The notes below the pieces were generated by a model. The model was not told the DNA's origin and searched no databases. It saw only the letters and a list, made by a program, of their open reading frames with translations. Positions 61,934-63,032 of a stretch of 63,032 bases of DNA are shown piece by piece. The first letter of the stretch is position 1. Each line of letters opens with the position of its first letter. Source of the stretch: an uncultured Erythrobacteraceae bacterium (GTDB lineage: Bacteria; Pseudomonadota; Alphaproteobacteria; Sphingomonadales; Sphingomonadaceae); contig CAMLQG010000006.1 of assembly GCA_946482075.1 (NCBI GenBank), positions 1-63,032 of the forward strand, in the 5' to 3' direction. A program made the translations under genes and the position numbers.

Positions 61934-62920
61934 ATGAAAGCCTGGTTCATGGAAGGCCAGACCGGCACGCAGGATCTCAAGCTGATGGAACGCGAGATAC
62001 CCGCGATCAGCGACACGCAGGTGCTGGTGCGCCTGACTGCGCCCGGCGTGGTCCCGTTCGACCAGGCGATCGTCAATGACGAGAACGAGCCGACCTTCCC
62101 GCCGGCCATCCTGCCCACCATTCCTGGCAATCAGGGTGCCGGCGTGGTCGAGGATCCGGGCAAGAGCGATCTCAAGAAGGGCGACCGGGTGATGTTCGGC
62201 GCGTTCATCTATGGCTTCATGGCGCCCGGCAGCTGGGCCGAATATTGCGCGGTGGAACGCGACCATATCGGGATCATCCCCGCTTCGGTGACGGATGGCG
62301 CGGCGTCGCAGGCCGCGGTCGCCTATCCTACCGCCTATTTCGCGCTCAAGGATGCCGGCATGGCCCCGGGCAAGGTGGTGCTCGCGACCGCCATCGGCGG
62401 TTCGGTGGGCAATGCGGCCTATCAGCAGGCCAAGGCGATGGGCGCGGCGCGGGTCTTCTCTACCGCCGGCTCCGCCGCCAAGGTCGAACAGGCGCGCGCG
62501 CTGGGCTTCGATGACGTCATCGACCTGTCGAAGGAAAGCATCGCCGAACACATTCAGCGCGAAACCGACGGCAAGGGGGTGGATATCATCATCGATTCGG
62601 TCGGTGGCCAGGTGATCGCGGATGCGGTGAAGGCCGGCGGCCGCTACTGCAAGGCGATCGTGCTGGGCTTCGCGGCCGGCCGCACCTCCACCATCACGCT
62701 TTCCGACCTGATCCTGAACCGCGTGAGCATCCAGGGCTACGGCGCCTACACTTCCACGCCGGAACAATGGGCCGAGGCATTCGCCTTCTTCAAGGAGCAG
62801 GCTGATGCGGGCAGGATCAAGGTGATCCACGACCGCAGCTTTCCATTCGACGAGGCCAAGGAAGCGCTGACCTATATGGCGACGCAGCGTCCCTTCGGCG
62901 CGGTTTCGCTGGAGATTTAG
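61934..62920 (+). CDS. Quinone-oxidoreductase-like medium-chain dehydrogenase
   Basis: 328 aa, starting at 61934 behind AGGAGG. The N-terminal GroES-like domain has PGVVPFDQAIVND and IPGNQGAGVVEDPG; the Rossmann domain has VVLATAIGGSVGNAAYQQAKAMGA. The zinc ligands of alcohol dehydrogenases are missing, so it is of the QOR type, which reduces quinones or enones with NADPH. It is divergent from the SDR at 60933. Confidence 0.9.
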   Translation: MKAWFMEGQTGTQDLKLMEREIPAISDTQVLVRLTAPGVVPFDQAIVNDENEPTFPPAILPTIPGNQGAGVVEDPGKSDLKKGDRVMFGAFIYGFMAPGSWAEYCAVERDHIGIIPASVTDGAASQAAVAYPTAYFALKDAGMAPGKVVLATAIGGSVGNAAYQQAKAMGAARVFSTAGSAAKVEQARALGFDDVIDLSKESIAEHIQRETDGKGVDIIIDSVGGQVIADAVKAGGRYCKAIVLGFAAGRTSTITLSDLILNRVSIQGYGAYTSTPEQWAEAFAFFKEQADAGRIKVIHDRSFPFDEAKEALTYMATQRPFGAVSLEI

Positions 62921-62943
62921 TCAAGCACGATGCCCACCCCCAA

Positions 62944-62967
62944 CCCCTCCCGCAAGCGGGGGAGGGC
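62944..62967 (+). terminator. GC-rich hairpin after the quinone-oxidoreductase gene
   Basis: CCCCTCCCGC and GCGGGGGAGGG can pair with two bulged G around an AA loop. No T run follows. It resembles another short repeat common in sphingomonads. Confidence 0.45.
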
Positions 62968-63032
62968 ACTCCGCGCTTATTCGAAGCCGTATGGTTGGTA
63001 TGGCCCTTGGAGGAAGAGTTCGAGCTGTCCTG

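Overview
The window looks like chromosomal DNA of a high-GC alphaproteobacterium of the order Sphingomonadales. This rests on an MmcB-type repair protein, a TorF-like porin, large TonB receptors, many Rieske, short-chain dehydrogenase and acyl-CoA catabolic genes, and several families of paired inverted intergenic repeats of the kind common in that order. The genus cannot be fixed from this sequence alone. There is one tRNA gene (Arg, anticodon CCG), no rRNA, no CRISPR array and no recognisable transposase or integrase. Coding density is high and no broken catabolic gene was seen.

Bases 1-5,600 are mixed: mmcB, a hypothetical gene, tRNA-Arg followed by an orphan PemK/MazF-type toxin gene, an atypical short-chain dehydrogenase/reductase (SDR), an acyltransferase-3 membrane protein and a porin. 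Bases 5,700-16,400 have a phosphate theme: an OprO/P-type porin and a Pit phosphate permease are divergent around a good Pho-box candidate, followed by a CorA/ZntB transporter, Ogt, polyphosphate kinase 2, a carotenoid-oxygenase gene divergent from a TetR regulator, an AI-2E family permease and a PhoX-like phosphatase.

From about 16,500 to the end the window is an accessory catabolic supercluster, interrupted only by a TonB receptor / diheme peroxidase / OmpA block at 28-32.7 kb. It holds a thiolase, three enoyl-CoA hydratase family genes, three acyl-CoA dehydrogenases (two as an adjacent pair), two CoA-metabolism-type phosphotransferases, an AMP-forming CoA ligase, two Rieske oxygenase alpha subunits, one adrenodoxin-type ferredoxin, an EthD protein, two VOC proteins, five more SDRs, a KstD-like flavoprotein, an Old Yellow Enzyme, a GlcD-type flavoprotein, a PQQ dehydrogenase, an iron-type alcohol dehydrogenase, a fused indolepyruvate:ferredoxin oxidoreductase and three related AraC-type regulators.

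Together these suggest import or passive entry of a hydrophobic, probably (poly)cyclic or aromatic natural compound. It would be oxygenated by the Rieske enzymes, dehydrogenated and reduced by the flavoproteins and SDRs, activated to CoA thioesters and degraded by beta-oxidation-like steps. The substrate cannot be read from the sequence. The two most interesting sub-modules are a split ACAD10/11-like pair (phosphotransferase plus acyl-CoA dehydrogenase), which suggests handling of 4-hydroxyacyl-CoA intermediates, and the TonB receptor / secreted protein / diheme cytochrome trio around a 26-bp palindrome.
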